Assembly: GCA_003344405.1 (NCBI GenBank)
Contig: NOWV01000042.1
Location: forward strand, 62,001-126,000
Direction: 5' to 3'
DNA length: 64,000 bases
Source of the DNA: Trichoplax sp. H2
Taxonomy: Eukaryota; Placozoa; Uniplacotomia; Trichoplacea
A program made the translations under genes and the position numbers. The notes below the pieces were generated by a model. That model saw only the letters and a list, made by a program, of their open reading frames with translations. It searched no databases and was not told where the DNA came from. Of the stretch, positions 1-12,906 are shown in pieces. Each line of letters begins with the position of its first letter. Position 1 is the first letter of the stretch.

Positions 1-1413
1 CTCATCGTGTAATGGCATTATTCGGCGAGCATCCGTTGCTGCACTTTGGCTAACAATCATCCAACTAATCGAAGAATGCAAATTAAAGAAAGGAAAAAAT
101 TATTTGTAAATTATTGTAACGCGCACATTTCATTATTTTAGATAGGGAAGTTTATTCAGATAAATCAAGTTCTTGCTGCGAATAATAAAAATTGGCTTAG
201 CCTTACTACTGTGGTGGGAAGCCATATACATAAGTATCGTTCGCGTATGAGCATATTTGTGTATTTCACGTACAGACAACTCTTATAAGGTAGGATTCAG
301 ACTGAATACTAAATTTGCTTCTACCGTACAAGTAACCTAATTATAACATCAACTACAAGGTTAATCAATATAATCAACTTTCCATTGAACTTTATTGCGA
401 CTAATGCCGAACTCTCAACCTTCCGAAACATCACATTCATCATCCTTCGTTTTCTCTTAAAGCTCAAATTGGTAACAAAATTTTTATATATCTATAATCC
501 ATTACTCTATATATTAATTATGTCATATAACACGGATAGAATACAACAACGTTGACCACCTTTGGTTTTATAAATTGAACCAAGATATAGTATTCCAGTG
601 GTTTAGTAACATAATGTTTATCCTATTCTTTCGAATAAAAATCGCATATTTCCATCCCGGAACTCGCAATACTCACGTAATATCTCCATTGAGATGTCTA
701 TATTGATTTGCAAAAAGACCAAAATAATCCGTGCTTAAGTTAGCTTTATATTCAAATTTCATAAAATAAGTCCCTGGTTGAAGTGGAGTAGCAACCATCA
801 TGTAGAAGAATTCATTCTTAGTGTATTCACCAAAATCTGTGAGTGGAATAAGTTTATCGCTTGAAAATTGCAAATCGCTAGCCAGCAAAGGATTGGCTGT
901 TAATTTCATGCCTTTCATGTGTATGACAAGAATGTCAGTAGCTGATAAAACTTGCACTTCTGCAATATTGGATCCCGAATAATTCCTTCCTGAAACATCA
1001 ATGTCTAAAGCAAATCGATATTGGATCGGTCGAACGTTTGTTGGAAGTCGCAAACTATTTAACACCGCTTTACTCCCTGTAAACGGTGTTGGTTTCGGCT
1101 TCATGGTTGCTTTTTGTGTAGTAACTACAAGCTGTTTCTTAGTTGTAGGCTGCATTTTATGAGTTGTAGCATGTGTTAACATGGGATTCGTTGGTTTGGT
1201 CGTTGTATGATCGGTACCACCTTGTTGTTCATGACTTCCGCATGATTTTCCGGTTAATCCCGCAATAAGACCAACGGCAATGACGAGAACGATGACGACG
1301 ATAGCGGTGATAATTACCTGAGTCTTTGTCACAAAATACCCACCGGGCTTCTCATCTTTTCCCTTCTCCGAGCCCATTTTTGTAAACTGATTGGACTGAA
1401 ATGGATTGATCAC
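1..1413 (-). CDS. M1-family membrane aminopeptidase (aminopeptidase N-like), 5' end only
   Basis: Partial gene running off the left edge. Exon 1 is 1413-677 (donor GTGAGT at 676-671); exon 2 is 49-1 and continues outside. Residues 1-33 are a short polar cytoplasmic tail, about 34-56 a hydrophobic signal anchor rich in Ile/Val, and 60-112 a Thr/Lys/Pro-rich stalk. From about residue 118 (LNSLRLPTNVRPIQYRF) comes the N-terminal beta domain of M1 zinc aminopeptidases. This is the type II membrane layout of aminopeptidase N, which trims N-terminal residues from peptides outside the cell. Joining the exons gives TQ-x4-DARR, the segment that precedes PCFDEP in this family. Here the next residues are IMPLHDE, so Cys and Phe of that motif are missing. 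The zinc site (HExxH) lies outside the window, so activity cannot be judged. The intron 50-676 shows nothing else recognisable. The assignment to M1 is firm; the exact orthologue is not. Confidence 0.85.
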
Positions 1414-4400
1414 ACTTAATTGAAGCTAAATAGCTGCCTCTATTCTTCAATCTAGTTGTTTTAACTACAACTAGGCTTCAAGAATATTATGAGCAACGGA
1501 AAGTGTTTATTAGTTTGATTTATAGGTTTGCCTTTACTCAGATTAACTAAAAAGTAAATAAATATTCTCCGTATGCACCACCATTTTTACCAATCGACGA
1601 TGACTATCGTGTTTATATTTTTTTCAAATTACTGTCATTCTAGAAGGCAGAGCATAACCGTCTATTGGCTATGAAATATTTAGGGTGTTCAAGAAAATTT
1701 ACGTGAAGCCATCAAAATCAATAATTTAGTACCACTCTATGCCATCTCTCGTGATAATTTTCGTATAACTTGGTCTCTGTCAAAATTGTCAGGGCCATTA
1801 TTAATTTGTAATCATTCCATACCATGAGAAATAACATACATGTTCACTAAAGCAACTTATATTCCCAAGCTAAAATGCTATAGTAATCAATTCACAGTTA
1901 TAAGTATCTGTTTTCATATTGCTTGATGTAGATAAGTCATACGATATATCAAAGTTAATTAACATTCTTTCACATAAGTAGTGTGATATCTGCATGAACG
2001 CGCTATTAAAGGTTTTATATAAAATTGACAGTCAACAGCTGCGATATACTATCTGTACTGCAACTATACGATATTGCTTTTGTTATATCAGTAAATTGTT
2101 AAGAGAACGGCTCTCAAATAGAATTTCTACTAGTATAACTATGCGTCTACGATGTTTGTAGTGTTATAATAAAAGCATAAGTATTGAAGATTAATTGCAG
2201 AATTATCTCTTATAGTAACTTACGGTAAAAAATAATTATCTACATGAAGCAATTGAAGTAGTGGCAGGATATATGGACTCTTTGTTGTAGGCGTTTTAGC
2301 GACAACTAATTTTGTTTATGAATCAATAGTAGTAATGCTGTCGTTATAGAATGTCAAATAAACCTAAAGGCCTGATCTAAGCTATAATTGCTGATTGTAG
2401 ATAGAATTACTAGTGGCTAGATGTTACCGCACTACCTTGCCTAAATTATAGATTTAAGAAAGTATTGTTGCTCACATTATTTCAGTGTTACAGTATAGTT
2501 GTAAACCTTTTAGAAGGGTAGTTCGTAGGCGTTATAGTAGCAGTGCTATATTCTTACTAGATCTTTCGACAGATTAAGGTAGTAATCTGTAGAAGCAACT
2601 TAAAGTAAGTGCTTTACATTAGACTAGTAAACTTGTCAAGAAGTAGTCCGTGACAGTAGACCATTAATTTTATCTATTGGAGGGATCTAAGGTGCAATGT
2701 CTCTGAGCTTGTGTGACTAATTATAGTACTAGCCAGTAAGTCTGTAAAGCATATAAAAGGGATTCTACGACAACTACCGAAATTAAGTTATTACATTGCT
2801 TTATGTTACTTGTAAGAAATGCCATTTTTTTTATCCATGATTTCATATAAAATTCATTAAAGTAGATTGCATAATTGACCTCTAATTCCTTTATTTTAGA
2901 AATGATTTTCAAATTTTAACTTAATACAACTATGTCGGATAATAAATTATATCGATTGAAAGATAATGCTGCAGTAATCGCCTTGCAATGGTATACATCA
3001 TTGAGCAATATACAGGTTGAAAAATCATCCGTTCGTATCTCCGTCGTTCTGCATCCCATAATTGCATAATGGCAGAATAAAAAGGGTTCTAGGGGCCAAT
3101 TGCCCCGTATAATAAAAAGGGCGGTGTATTTCAGTAGTTTAGTAAACAATTAGAGATAAATAAGGAAGATGGGCTGGTATACTAATATATTAAAGGTAAC
3201 CATGCGGATAGTAGGCAAGATTTCTTGGTCAATTTAACTGCAGCCGAAAATTCTGACAACTGTTTTACCTTTAATACTTTCATACTAATTAACCTCGAAA
3301 TCATTAGATTTTGACCTGTCAATCAGATTACAGAAGGAAGCTGTTTCTGATGTAAATAAAGATAGATATTTTGCTTCGGAGAAAACTTTTTCAAAGCAAT
3401 ATTTGTCAAATTGTTTCCCCAAATTTTTAACTTTCGTTATTACTCACAAGTAGATAAAATTACAATGAAATAGGATATTTTTCTAATCGCTTGAAAGGAG
3501 CTTTATCGGCAATTAGTATATCATTTTGATATGGAATATACTGACTTGAATCAAACATGATATCAGATTTCTCAATGCAAAGCTACCCTCCACTAAGCTA
3601 AATTGTAAACTGGCTATATACGCCTAAATCACGTATGAGCACGACAACTTTTTATCTTCAATTTAAATTATAAACTTTAAGTTAATAAACTTCAATTGTT
3701 TTATTTAATCCAAGCCTTAATATCAACTATGAAACATTCTAAAATCACACCATCAACATTTCTGCAATTACGAACTGTGTTTTGCTAGATTCTTCCAGCC
3801 ACAGTACCCTAAAGAGTCAGGGTTCAACTGCAAACAGAACAACTTGTTAATAACATCTCTTGTACAAGCTCTAACGACGAATATTGGAAGCCATCAGATT
3901 CAATCTGAAATCTAGAAATGCAATATTATCATTTCATGATTATAGTGGTCACGAAACTTTAATGATATCTATTTATTGCCATTTGTGAATCTAATTTTCA
4001 TGATTTTATCATTATATTTGGTGATTAAAATTAAATTTTTGATAATTTTAAGCTTCCTATTAATAGTCAAAAGCTTCTTAAAAGAAAGTAGAAAGGACTA
4101 AACTATCACCAATTATAATTAAACTCATTGACCTTTTATTTGAAGTGGAGTAAACTGAATTGTTACGTGGAGTATTAATTTAGAGATGTTATCTGTATAG
4201 AAACTTACCACAAGCTATCCAGTTTCAATCACTCATCAGGTAGATGAAATTTATACCTCAGGACAAAATTACAGTAAATGACAAGCGATCGTATTGATCC
4301 TAAAATTAATTTATTTAAGGTAGCCGGCAATGCCGATTGCTAATTCAAGCTTTACATAATTGCAATGGTTTAGGTCACTAAAATGAACTTATCAAGGACA

Positions 4401-7400
4401 ATCAAATTAATTGATCGATAAGTTAGTTTATTATACTTAAAAGTATAGTTAATATATTCGACTATTATAAATTGAGCTATGAGATAAAACATTCAATTTG
4501 CCCTACAACTTTAATTGTTTATTACTTTTGGTATCTTCTTAAATTTATCCTTATCGATGTTACATTACCATAAATAATCGCCACGAAAGCTTACCGGTAT
4601 CGATGGCAAGCTTTAGCACATGTAGGAGCTGATGATGTAGTTGATGAATGCGCATGCTGCAAATTCAGGATGATTATTTTTAGTCTAGACAGTTAGCCTG
4701 GTCGGTCTCTGCTTATCGCTTCAAACGTGTCATTTACCACAATCGAAATTCTTTAATTTTAAAAATATAGTTTATTAAAATCTGTTGATTAGTACACACA
4801 CAAATTATTATTAATATTACTGAAATTACTCTGATTAGTCATAGCTGATAGTTTGAAGTGATCTACAGTGACAATCGGAACTCATGAACAAGAAATTTAA
4901 TGGGTTAGATATGATTGATATAACACGTATTGGAAAAATTATAGAAAGTTTATTTTACAATTACCTTAAAAATATATCTTGCGATATTAAAGTTATCGTA
5001 AATAGAAATTAAAAATCCCAATAGTACCATTAATTCCACCTGATTAATATTGTAAGATTGCAATAACTATTTTATAATTTATGGTGATAGAATTATTTAT
5101 AAAATATTAGAGTTATACTTTATAACTAAATCATAAGTAATTAACTTAAAAAATTATTTTCTGCTTACTTTCGTACAATGAAACGAGACATAAATTTGTT
5201 CATGTGGGTCAAAGTCTCCTCCATCTGTAACGATTTGGAATGAGTAGATAGAGTCTACAGTGACAGATCGCAAGTTAAATAGTTTAATGACATATTGATA
5301 CATATTCACATTTCGTATGTTATGTAATCGTAGTTCATTAAGAGTTAATTAATTTAGCTGTTGATAAGGTTTGTAGCTCAAGTTACTTAATTCTATCTAG
5401 CGAGTATTCAATCTGTGAAATCTTTGTGTGCAGACATGTAGACATTTTACTCAATGGCCAACTGGTACATATTAATTTTGACCATATAGCTGGTAATTAT
5501 AATTAATAGCCAATTATAGAAATCCTGCTAATATTACCAAGAGTTGATAATCTACTCGTCCTTTACATAGATATTATACAGATATTTTATGTACACCTGG
5601 TAATTCTTTCAATTATAGATAGCCAATCATGAAAATAGCAATAATAACAAGCCTTGATGATATAGCTACCTTTATAACAGACAAATACCTGAACAGCGGT
5701 TTCAAGTTGACATGATTTTATTCACATTTGTTCAAAATTGTTATAAATAATGCTCTACTCAATATCTAATTTTTGATTTTCTGATCTACGAATATTCTTA
5801 ATGAATACTGGAAAATTTCATGGTATTAGGAAAGAAAATGTAACACAAGTATTTCTGCATGACTTCAAGCATAAAGTTCTTTACTACCGGTAATTAATAA
5901 CCACTACCATGATGTTTTAAGATAAATGGATCAAGTTCCTTATTTACTTCCTTTAAAGCAACAATGTTGGTTAACCTGAATATTATTTCGCTTGATGTCA
6001 ACATGGACTTCTCGATAATAAAATAATAAGAGAAGTGATATCAATCTCATAATCATCTGGTTGTGAATGTTGAATATTGAGCACCATCTTATTAAAAGGT
6101 AAGATTTGATAGTGTTATCCAATAAGATCTACTTTTAGCTATATCATTTTTTATCAATTATATATAATTGATAACTGATAGGATATCCTTTGAAACTTTA
6201 TCTGTCATATAGCTGGAATTTATTCAAATGCATTAATAAAGTAGTACAACTGTTATGAATACTGTCTTTGCTCTTTATCAAGCTACCAAGCCATACTGGC
6301 TTACTCATACTAAAACTGAGTTTCACGATAAAAGAAAAAATGTACTATGGAATTACCTAGCAATATATACCGTCAACTATTGTAATAATCGCTAGATTGT
6401 ATTATCTTCAATAGAATAGTAGCAATAAAAATAACAATGACATCTATTAGATATCATTAGGAAGAATAAATAAATAATAGAATGCTTTGGATACTTGTTA
6501 GTAAACAGGGCATTTTCAATTCCAGCGAAAGACAGCATACGAGAAATAAGAAAACAAAGGAAACTGGATACCATTAAAATTTACTGTGTTATAAAGCGTT
6601 TCAACAATTGTAATTACTTGCGAAAAAAACTTAACGACTCAACGATAAAATTGTTCTTCCCACTGTAAGTTAATTTGCAAACGATTAGAGTTTGGGCAGG
6701 TATGGAAGAGGCATCATAATTAGGAAATAAAATAAGCCAATTAAATTTGAATTGCGCCATTTTTATCAGACTTATGTTTTGGCTTTCAATTAGCTTTGAT
6801 TGTTTTTATTTTTTTTTTCCTGCTTTAATATAAAATCTACATTACAACGAAAAGTTAACTGAATGATAGGTAATATGTATTTTAACTCATAAATGATTTT
6901 ACTTCAAAACGATATAATCTAAATGACGCAATTACATATTTACATGGTCTGAATAGCCATTCGAATGTTACTCAAAATAGCAAATAAAGAAAAATAAGCA
7001 TGAATATTAGCATAAAGCAAAATAAGGTTGTTAATCTTGAGGTTAAGATTTTATAGCATTTCTGTTTATACATGATAAAGATTCCAGGATCTTTTAACTA
7101 AAAATTGTTTTTATCATAGATTTACAACGTAGCAGCACGATGAAAAGTATACATATTAGAAAGGAAAAGAGCTAGGATTATATACAGTAGTGATCATACA
7201 CTTCTTTCTGCTAGTGACTTAGTTGTCAATTTTCTATTGCTCCTGATAGTTGAGATTTTGCCTTATCACTATAAATTATAAGGAATATCAATGAAAGTTT
7301 TAATTGAATATCATTTTTCATTTTTACAGTCAAACATTGACTTAATAGTTGATATTGCTAGCTTTAACGATGAGACAGTTTACTAAGATAACATCCTTTT

Positions 7401-7478
7401 ATAATAATAAGATGTTTCTGTTATGTATTTTAATCAAGAAAGTGCTTAACCGTCTTCTTTTATACCTGTAGACAAAAG
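1414..7478. other. Intergenic region between divergent aminopeptidase and MOXD1-A genes
   Basis: About 6 kb of AT-rich DNA with no convincing coding exon. Short open frames on both strands show no family motif and no splice-consistent continuation. It must hold the promoters of the aminopeptidase gene (leftward) and MOXD1 copy A (rightward). A diverged repeat at 2515-2650 recurs downstream of copy A. An AG acceptor-like site (CTGTAG) ends at 7471, eight bases before the copy A start codon, so a 5' UTR intron may end here. Confidence 0.6.
2515..2650 (+). repeat. Diverged dispersed repeat, block R1, first copy
   Basis: This non-coding block resembles 15300-15445 in the same orientation. Shared stretches include TTCTTACTAGATCTT, AATCTGTAGAAG and AGACTAGTAAACT, in the same order and at nearly the same spacing, with scattered substitutions and small indels. 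A shorter match just upstream (near 2465-2510, TTTCAGTGTTACAG) also recurs near 14930-14960. It is either the remnant of a segmental duplication around MOXD1-A or an old transposable element; no open frame or terminal repeat was seen. Confidence 0.6.
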
Positions 7479-10400
7479 ATGGACTGCTCAACAATATTCC
7501 TATTATTTTTCGCTTGTACCATCGTTAATGCTGCTAGTCTTAAAAATAATTACGCTCATTTTTTGTCCATGGATGAAGAAGAGAATTATTTAATGTACTG
7601 GACAACCAATGATATTGAACAAACGATGGACTTTGCTATATCAGTCAAGACTAGTGGATGGGTTGGCTTTGGATTTTCACCGTATACAGGTAGAATGCCT
7701 GGATCGGATACAATCATCGGTTGGGTTGCTAATGGAAAAGCTTATCTACAGGTAAATTAAATCACTAGCATAGGTGTAAAGTTCACAACATGAATATAAT
7801 CAAGTACAAATCTGAACATTTTTGCAGTAAAACTTAAATTTTTTACACTTTTTAAACTTTACAATTATTTATTGACTCATCAATAAATAACAGTATTTTA
7901 CATATCAAATTATTACTCTGATAATAATAAAGCTGTTTGATCTAATGGGAAACAAACTTTATCACATAATTTTTCAATGAATCACTTTCTCCGCTTTGTT
8001 AGTTGATGTATAAAATTTTATTCATCATAGGATAGATTTGCGGAATCACATTCTACACCGACCTTAGATGCAAGCCAAGATTACACATTAATCAGTGGAG
8101 AAGAATCAAACGGAATAACAACTTTAAAATTTAAGAGAAAATACAATACTGCTGATAACAAGGATCTTCCTCTTGAGGTTAGAATGTCTTACTGTAATCA
8201 ATATGTATATTTATTTTTAAACTATAATTGTAGTTAGTATAGAGATGTATATCTAGATTAGACAATATACCACAATAACTTTTAGCATATTCGAGGATAC
8301 AGTATTATAGGTTTTAAATACTAAATTTTTCTTTTCTTTTCTACTACTCAAATCCTAATATAGTCCGGAACTTCACGTTTAATTTGGTCTTATCATAGCT
8401 CAGATCCTGAATCTGGAAATAAGTTTACAAAACACGTAAAGCAAGGATCACGAAGTGTTAATCTATTCGATACCATTCCAGAAGTAGATAAACCACCCTT
8501 GCCAAATGACACTAAATCATTCGTTATTGCCAATAAGAATGTAGGTTATTAGCATTATTTTGAATTTGTTAATTTAATTACTACTGTCAACAATATTACT
8601 GTTAGTAGTATGACCATCGAATATCTTTTATCTCCGTATTGGTTCTTTGCATAAAGTATTTCACCATTCTATTTCACTTTTAACAGGAACTCAATATAAA
8701 TCCATGAGAATTCATTATTATTATATTGATTTCAAGTACATTTATACATCTTGCTTTCTTTTTTACAGATACGTGTGCCAGCAAAAGATACAACTTACTG
8801 GTGCAGCTCTTTCAAGTTACCAGAAATTACGGGAAGTGCCCATATCATTAAGGTTGTGTGCTGTGATGCTAGCTTTCAAATTTAAATCTATTTGTTATAA
8901 ATATACAGTGAATGATAAGAAGTATGGCTTAAGTAGATTAATCAATAATTTTATAACGGTATCACAAGTATAGTAGTCTGCAATATAATGTCCTAATTAA
9001 TGTAATTGAACTTTGTTGCACTGGTTCGATGTGTATGAACCAAGAAATTACTATACGTGCATTTTTTTTCATTTCTTTTAATTATTTTATCCATTTATTA
9101 ATTTGCAGATATCTCCATATATTCAGAAAAGAAATGAGGGTTTGGTACGTCACATATTAATTTATGATTGTGTCATTCATGATAGCCTTAAAGATAAAAG
9201 TCAAGACTGTGATTCTCAAAATGTGCCGTTAGCCTTACGCGGATGTCGAGGAGCAACGGCATTGGCTGCATGGGCTGTTGGTGGCAAGGTTTATCATTAA
9301 TCGATACTAATTAGATTGATAATTTATGTCCTTTAAGCTTAAAATTCTTATATGCTTCTAACAGAACAAGTAAAGGAAATCTTATCCAAGTAAATAACGA
9401 CTATTCAATGTTATTATAGTGAAATTTTATCAAAATTATTTATAGGACATTACTCTTCCAGCTCATGTCGGGGTGCCAATCGGTGGTTCTTCCGGAGTAA
9501 GATATGTACTGATGGAAATACATTATGATAATCCTAATAAGACGCCAGGTTATCGATATTTGCAATATCTACTAGTATAACCAGGAAGCAAACATTTATT
9601 CACTGATTAATAATCCATATTTTTGGTACTTAGGACTCCAAGATTCCTCCGGTTTGAAATTCTACTATACATTACAGAAACGCCCTTACGATGCTGCTGT
9701 TCTTGAAATAGGAAGACTTGTTTCAAGCCAGACCACGAGTATTATACCTGAACGACAAACAAAGTGGGAAGTGGCTGGCTATTGTTCCCAAAACTGCACA
9801 AATTTAGTAAGTGCTCAAGTTTGATCATACTTTTCGGTCAAGTGATGAATACCCGGACCAAAATTGCCGTAATTATCATATTATAGCATTGTTACTATTA
9901 TAAATCCTGAAATAGTCAGATATTTCTTTTAATCACCTAGATTTTATTAATGATTAATTATCGGGTAGACACTGTAATTGCATTGCATTATAATGAAGTT
10001 ATTATTTCTAGAATTTACCAGCTGGTGGAATTAATGTGTTCTCTGGAATGATGCATACTCATCTAGCTGGTAGGTCTACTTAAATTACTTCATTAAGCTT
10101 CATCAAATTATCTTTGATGAGAAGATATAAATCTTTTAACAAAATGTCGCACCAGATACTTATCACGTATAAGAATTGCATCATACTAATTATTTTGCAA
10201 ATTTAGTTGTAAGTGCCATTGACTAAGAATATTTAATCATCGAGTTTCATTACTGTGACATACACCTTGTAATCCTCTAATATTTTAATAAGAACAAGCT
10301 TATTAAATAGTATTTAATTTAAATTTTTCTTTTAACTATTTAACTTATAATACTCTAAAATACTATCGGCAGCAACCTATTCGATCAATTTGCGAAACAA

Positions 10401-12906
10401 ACCTGATTATTATAAGTACTATAGGTAGATCGATTATAGTGAAACAATTTCGTAATGGCAGTGAACTGGCCCCCTTAATATCAAATCCACATTATGATTT
10501 CAATTTTCAAGAATTTGTATATCTGAAGAAAGCAAAGAAAATCCTACCAGTAAGTAAATCTAATTTAGTTCGCTATACGTCTACTATCTATACAATTCTT
10601 ACAAATCGAAATTTGTAATTAATTGTAGTGCTTGGGATTTACAACCCCTTAGCTTCGCAATCGTCTAACTCAAAATCTGAGTTATTAAAATTGAGCAAAT
10701 CTCTAACGTGACTCAAAAGATTATAAGCATAGTAGATTATTATTTTCCTGAATGCTTGCGTACTTCAATTACTACTGTAATTAGCTAAAACTACTATACT
10801 AGTAAAAGTTAAAACTATTACAAAAATTACACTATGAGTCTACTGTCAGGTTTTTCTTTCCTGACATCTACCCTACAGTACGACCCAAGATACGGATGAT
10901 CTCCTATCGTAAGGGGAACAGGAACATAACGCTAGTCCCTCTCAGACTTAACTGAACCCAAATTTTATTGAAAAATCATTCAATTTATAGTAAATCAACA
11001 TAAGCATTAATTATCAATTTATAGATAATATTATAAAACTATGCAGTTATCTATTAAAAGTATGTATATCTTCATAGGCAACGGTATGTTATCTGACGAA
11101 AATAAGATAGGTATTTTGTAGGAAAAGTCACTTCGTTACCACAATATATCGTACGGTTTTAACAAAACTAATTATTCCCATAAAACGGATTCCTCTATGC
11201 TAGTGCAGTTACTTATCTACTAATCGGCTAAGCTAATGCTTTATCGAAGCCACTTTGATTTCTAGCAGTAAGGTAATCGCACGATATTATCATATGCATC
11301 GGTAGTTTACGATTCATTTACTAATATAGAATGGCTAGCATGAAATTTTATAGATAAAAATATAGGATTCAGCACTTTACGGTACCTTTATAAATGGAAA
11401 AGGTGATATTACCAATATAGTAAATAGCTATTCCCTGAATGTAGCTAAATTGCATAAAGTAGAAGCAATAAGCTTCATTAACTAATCAATATTTCTTAAG
11501 GATTGTTATTAATTGATTTTTGAGCCAATATTGCCGTGATATCAATTTTAATGTCAATTTTATCTAAGTTACTGTAATTATATTTGTGCTCTATTTCCTT
11601 TAGGGTGATCAATTAACTGTTGTTTGCACTTATAACACAGAAAATAGAGCAAATTATACTGTGGTAATTATAATCAGTAACTTTAAAGAAAGTTATAATC
11701 CTAAATATTCTGTATTTTATATAATACGATATTATGCCGCGGATTACCTGTACGGTATTTAAATAAATACCGGTAGATTATACCGGTACTTATTTAATCA
11801 AAAAATAATTCTGTTAAGACTGAAGAATTACAATAACCGTTTCTAGGGTGGTTTAGCAGCTAATGATGAAATGTGCCTAGCTTATTTGTATTATTATCCT
11901 AAACAAGATATAGCAGTTTGTCTTTCTTATCAACCTGAACATATCTATCAGAAATTTTTAGAAAGGCTGAACTCGTAAGTAGTATCAAATAATATTTACG
12001 CTAGTCCACAAAACACAGTAATATGTTGAAAGCTAATAAGTGTCCAATGATATTGCTTATCTAATTTAATGTAATTTTTAAAAGTTTGCCAATTCTTATT
12101 AAATGTGATTTTGTTCAGAGCTAATCAGACTCCAAAGACATTAGGAAGTAATTTTACAAAGGAACTTATAACACTGGAGAATACTGTCATACCTCTACAG
12201 TACTGTGCAGGTAGAAGTCATAGGTTATTGCAAGCGGTTAGTATCTTCCTTGTTTTAGATAAGATTTTAAGGAACCATGTTATCTGTATCATATGTAACT
12301 TATGATTCTTAATTATTCTGAAACCTTATGAACATTATAATAGATAGGCTTAATATTTTCTACATTCCCTGATTATAGCTGTTATTATCGATAAATATCT
12401 TGCATTAAAATTAAACTGATTTCTTCAGAGTCTGATTAATGCAGTAGTTTATAATAATTTCAAAGATATTAGCATTCTAAGGAGATTGAAGACCACAATA
12501 TTTAATAGCTAAAAATAGGAAACTTACCTCACCTAAATTTTATTATTTGACTATTGCTGATTTTGGCATAGCTTGTAATACTATATGATTATGTTGCAAA
12601 TGCATTACGATAGCACATTGCAGTAGCTTGTAATTAAATTATAACTAGTAGTTACAATATAAGAAAAGATCTAATCATCCTCAATATTTTACATAATAAA
12701 TGGCATTACATTTCGGCATATTAATCTAACCATTGATATAAATATTTGCTTTGTCTCCTTTGTAGGCTTTTCACATGGAAATACCTGACCTGATAAGAGT
12801 TAAGACTAATATTAATGAAATCAGTGGAACAACGGCCATCTCGTATTCTAGTTGGTTAAGTGTAGGCTTAGTATTTGTAGCTTATTTGCTTATGCTATTT
12901 TACTGA
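7479..12906 (+). CDS. MOXD1: DBH-like copper monooxygenase, tandem copy A (588 aa, 13 exons)
   Basis: Exons: 7479-7751, 8031-8177, 8364-8540, 8769-8852, 9109-9288, 9446-9548, 9634-9806, 10012-10069, 10425-10549, 11604-11663, 11847-11974, 12119-12236, 12766-12906; all introns GT-AG, total 589 codons. Order: signal peptide (about residues 1-18), DOMON domain (about 20-180), then the two copper type II ascorbate-dependent monooxygenase domains, then a hydrophobic C-terminal tail after which the chain stops at once (a membrane anchor or GPI signal). The family (DBH, PHM, MOXD1) hydroxylates small substrates in the secretory pathway using two coppers. CuM ligands are present: H394 and H396 (HTHLAG) and M469 (DEMC). 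For CuH, H242 and H313 (MEIHYDNP) are present, but the first His of the HH pair is Arg241 (codon CGT, 9148-9150). The open frame is otherwise intact. The copper chemistry may be altered or lost; a sequence error is also possible. Confidence 0.9.

Noticed and set aside
8647-8973. 108-codon open frame inside MOXD1-A
   Set aside because: Overlaps exon 4 in another frame; the homologous frame with correct splice sites encodes the monooxygenase.
7479-12906. MOXD1-A as a pseudogene
   Set aside because: No stop, frameshift or broken splice site in 13 exons; a single changed ligand is not enough to call it dead.
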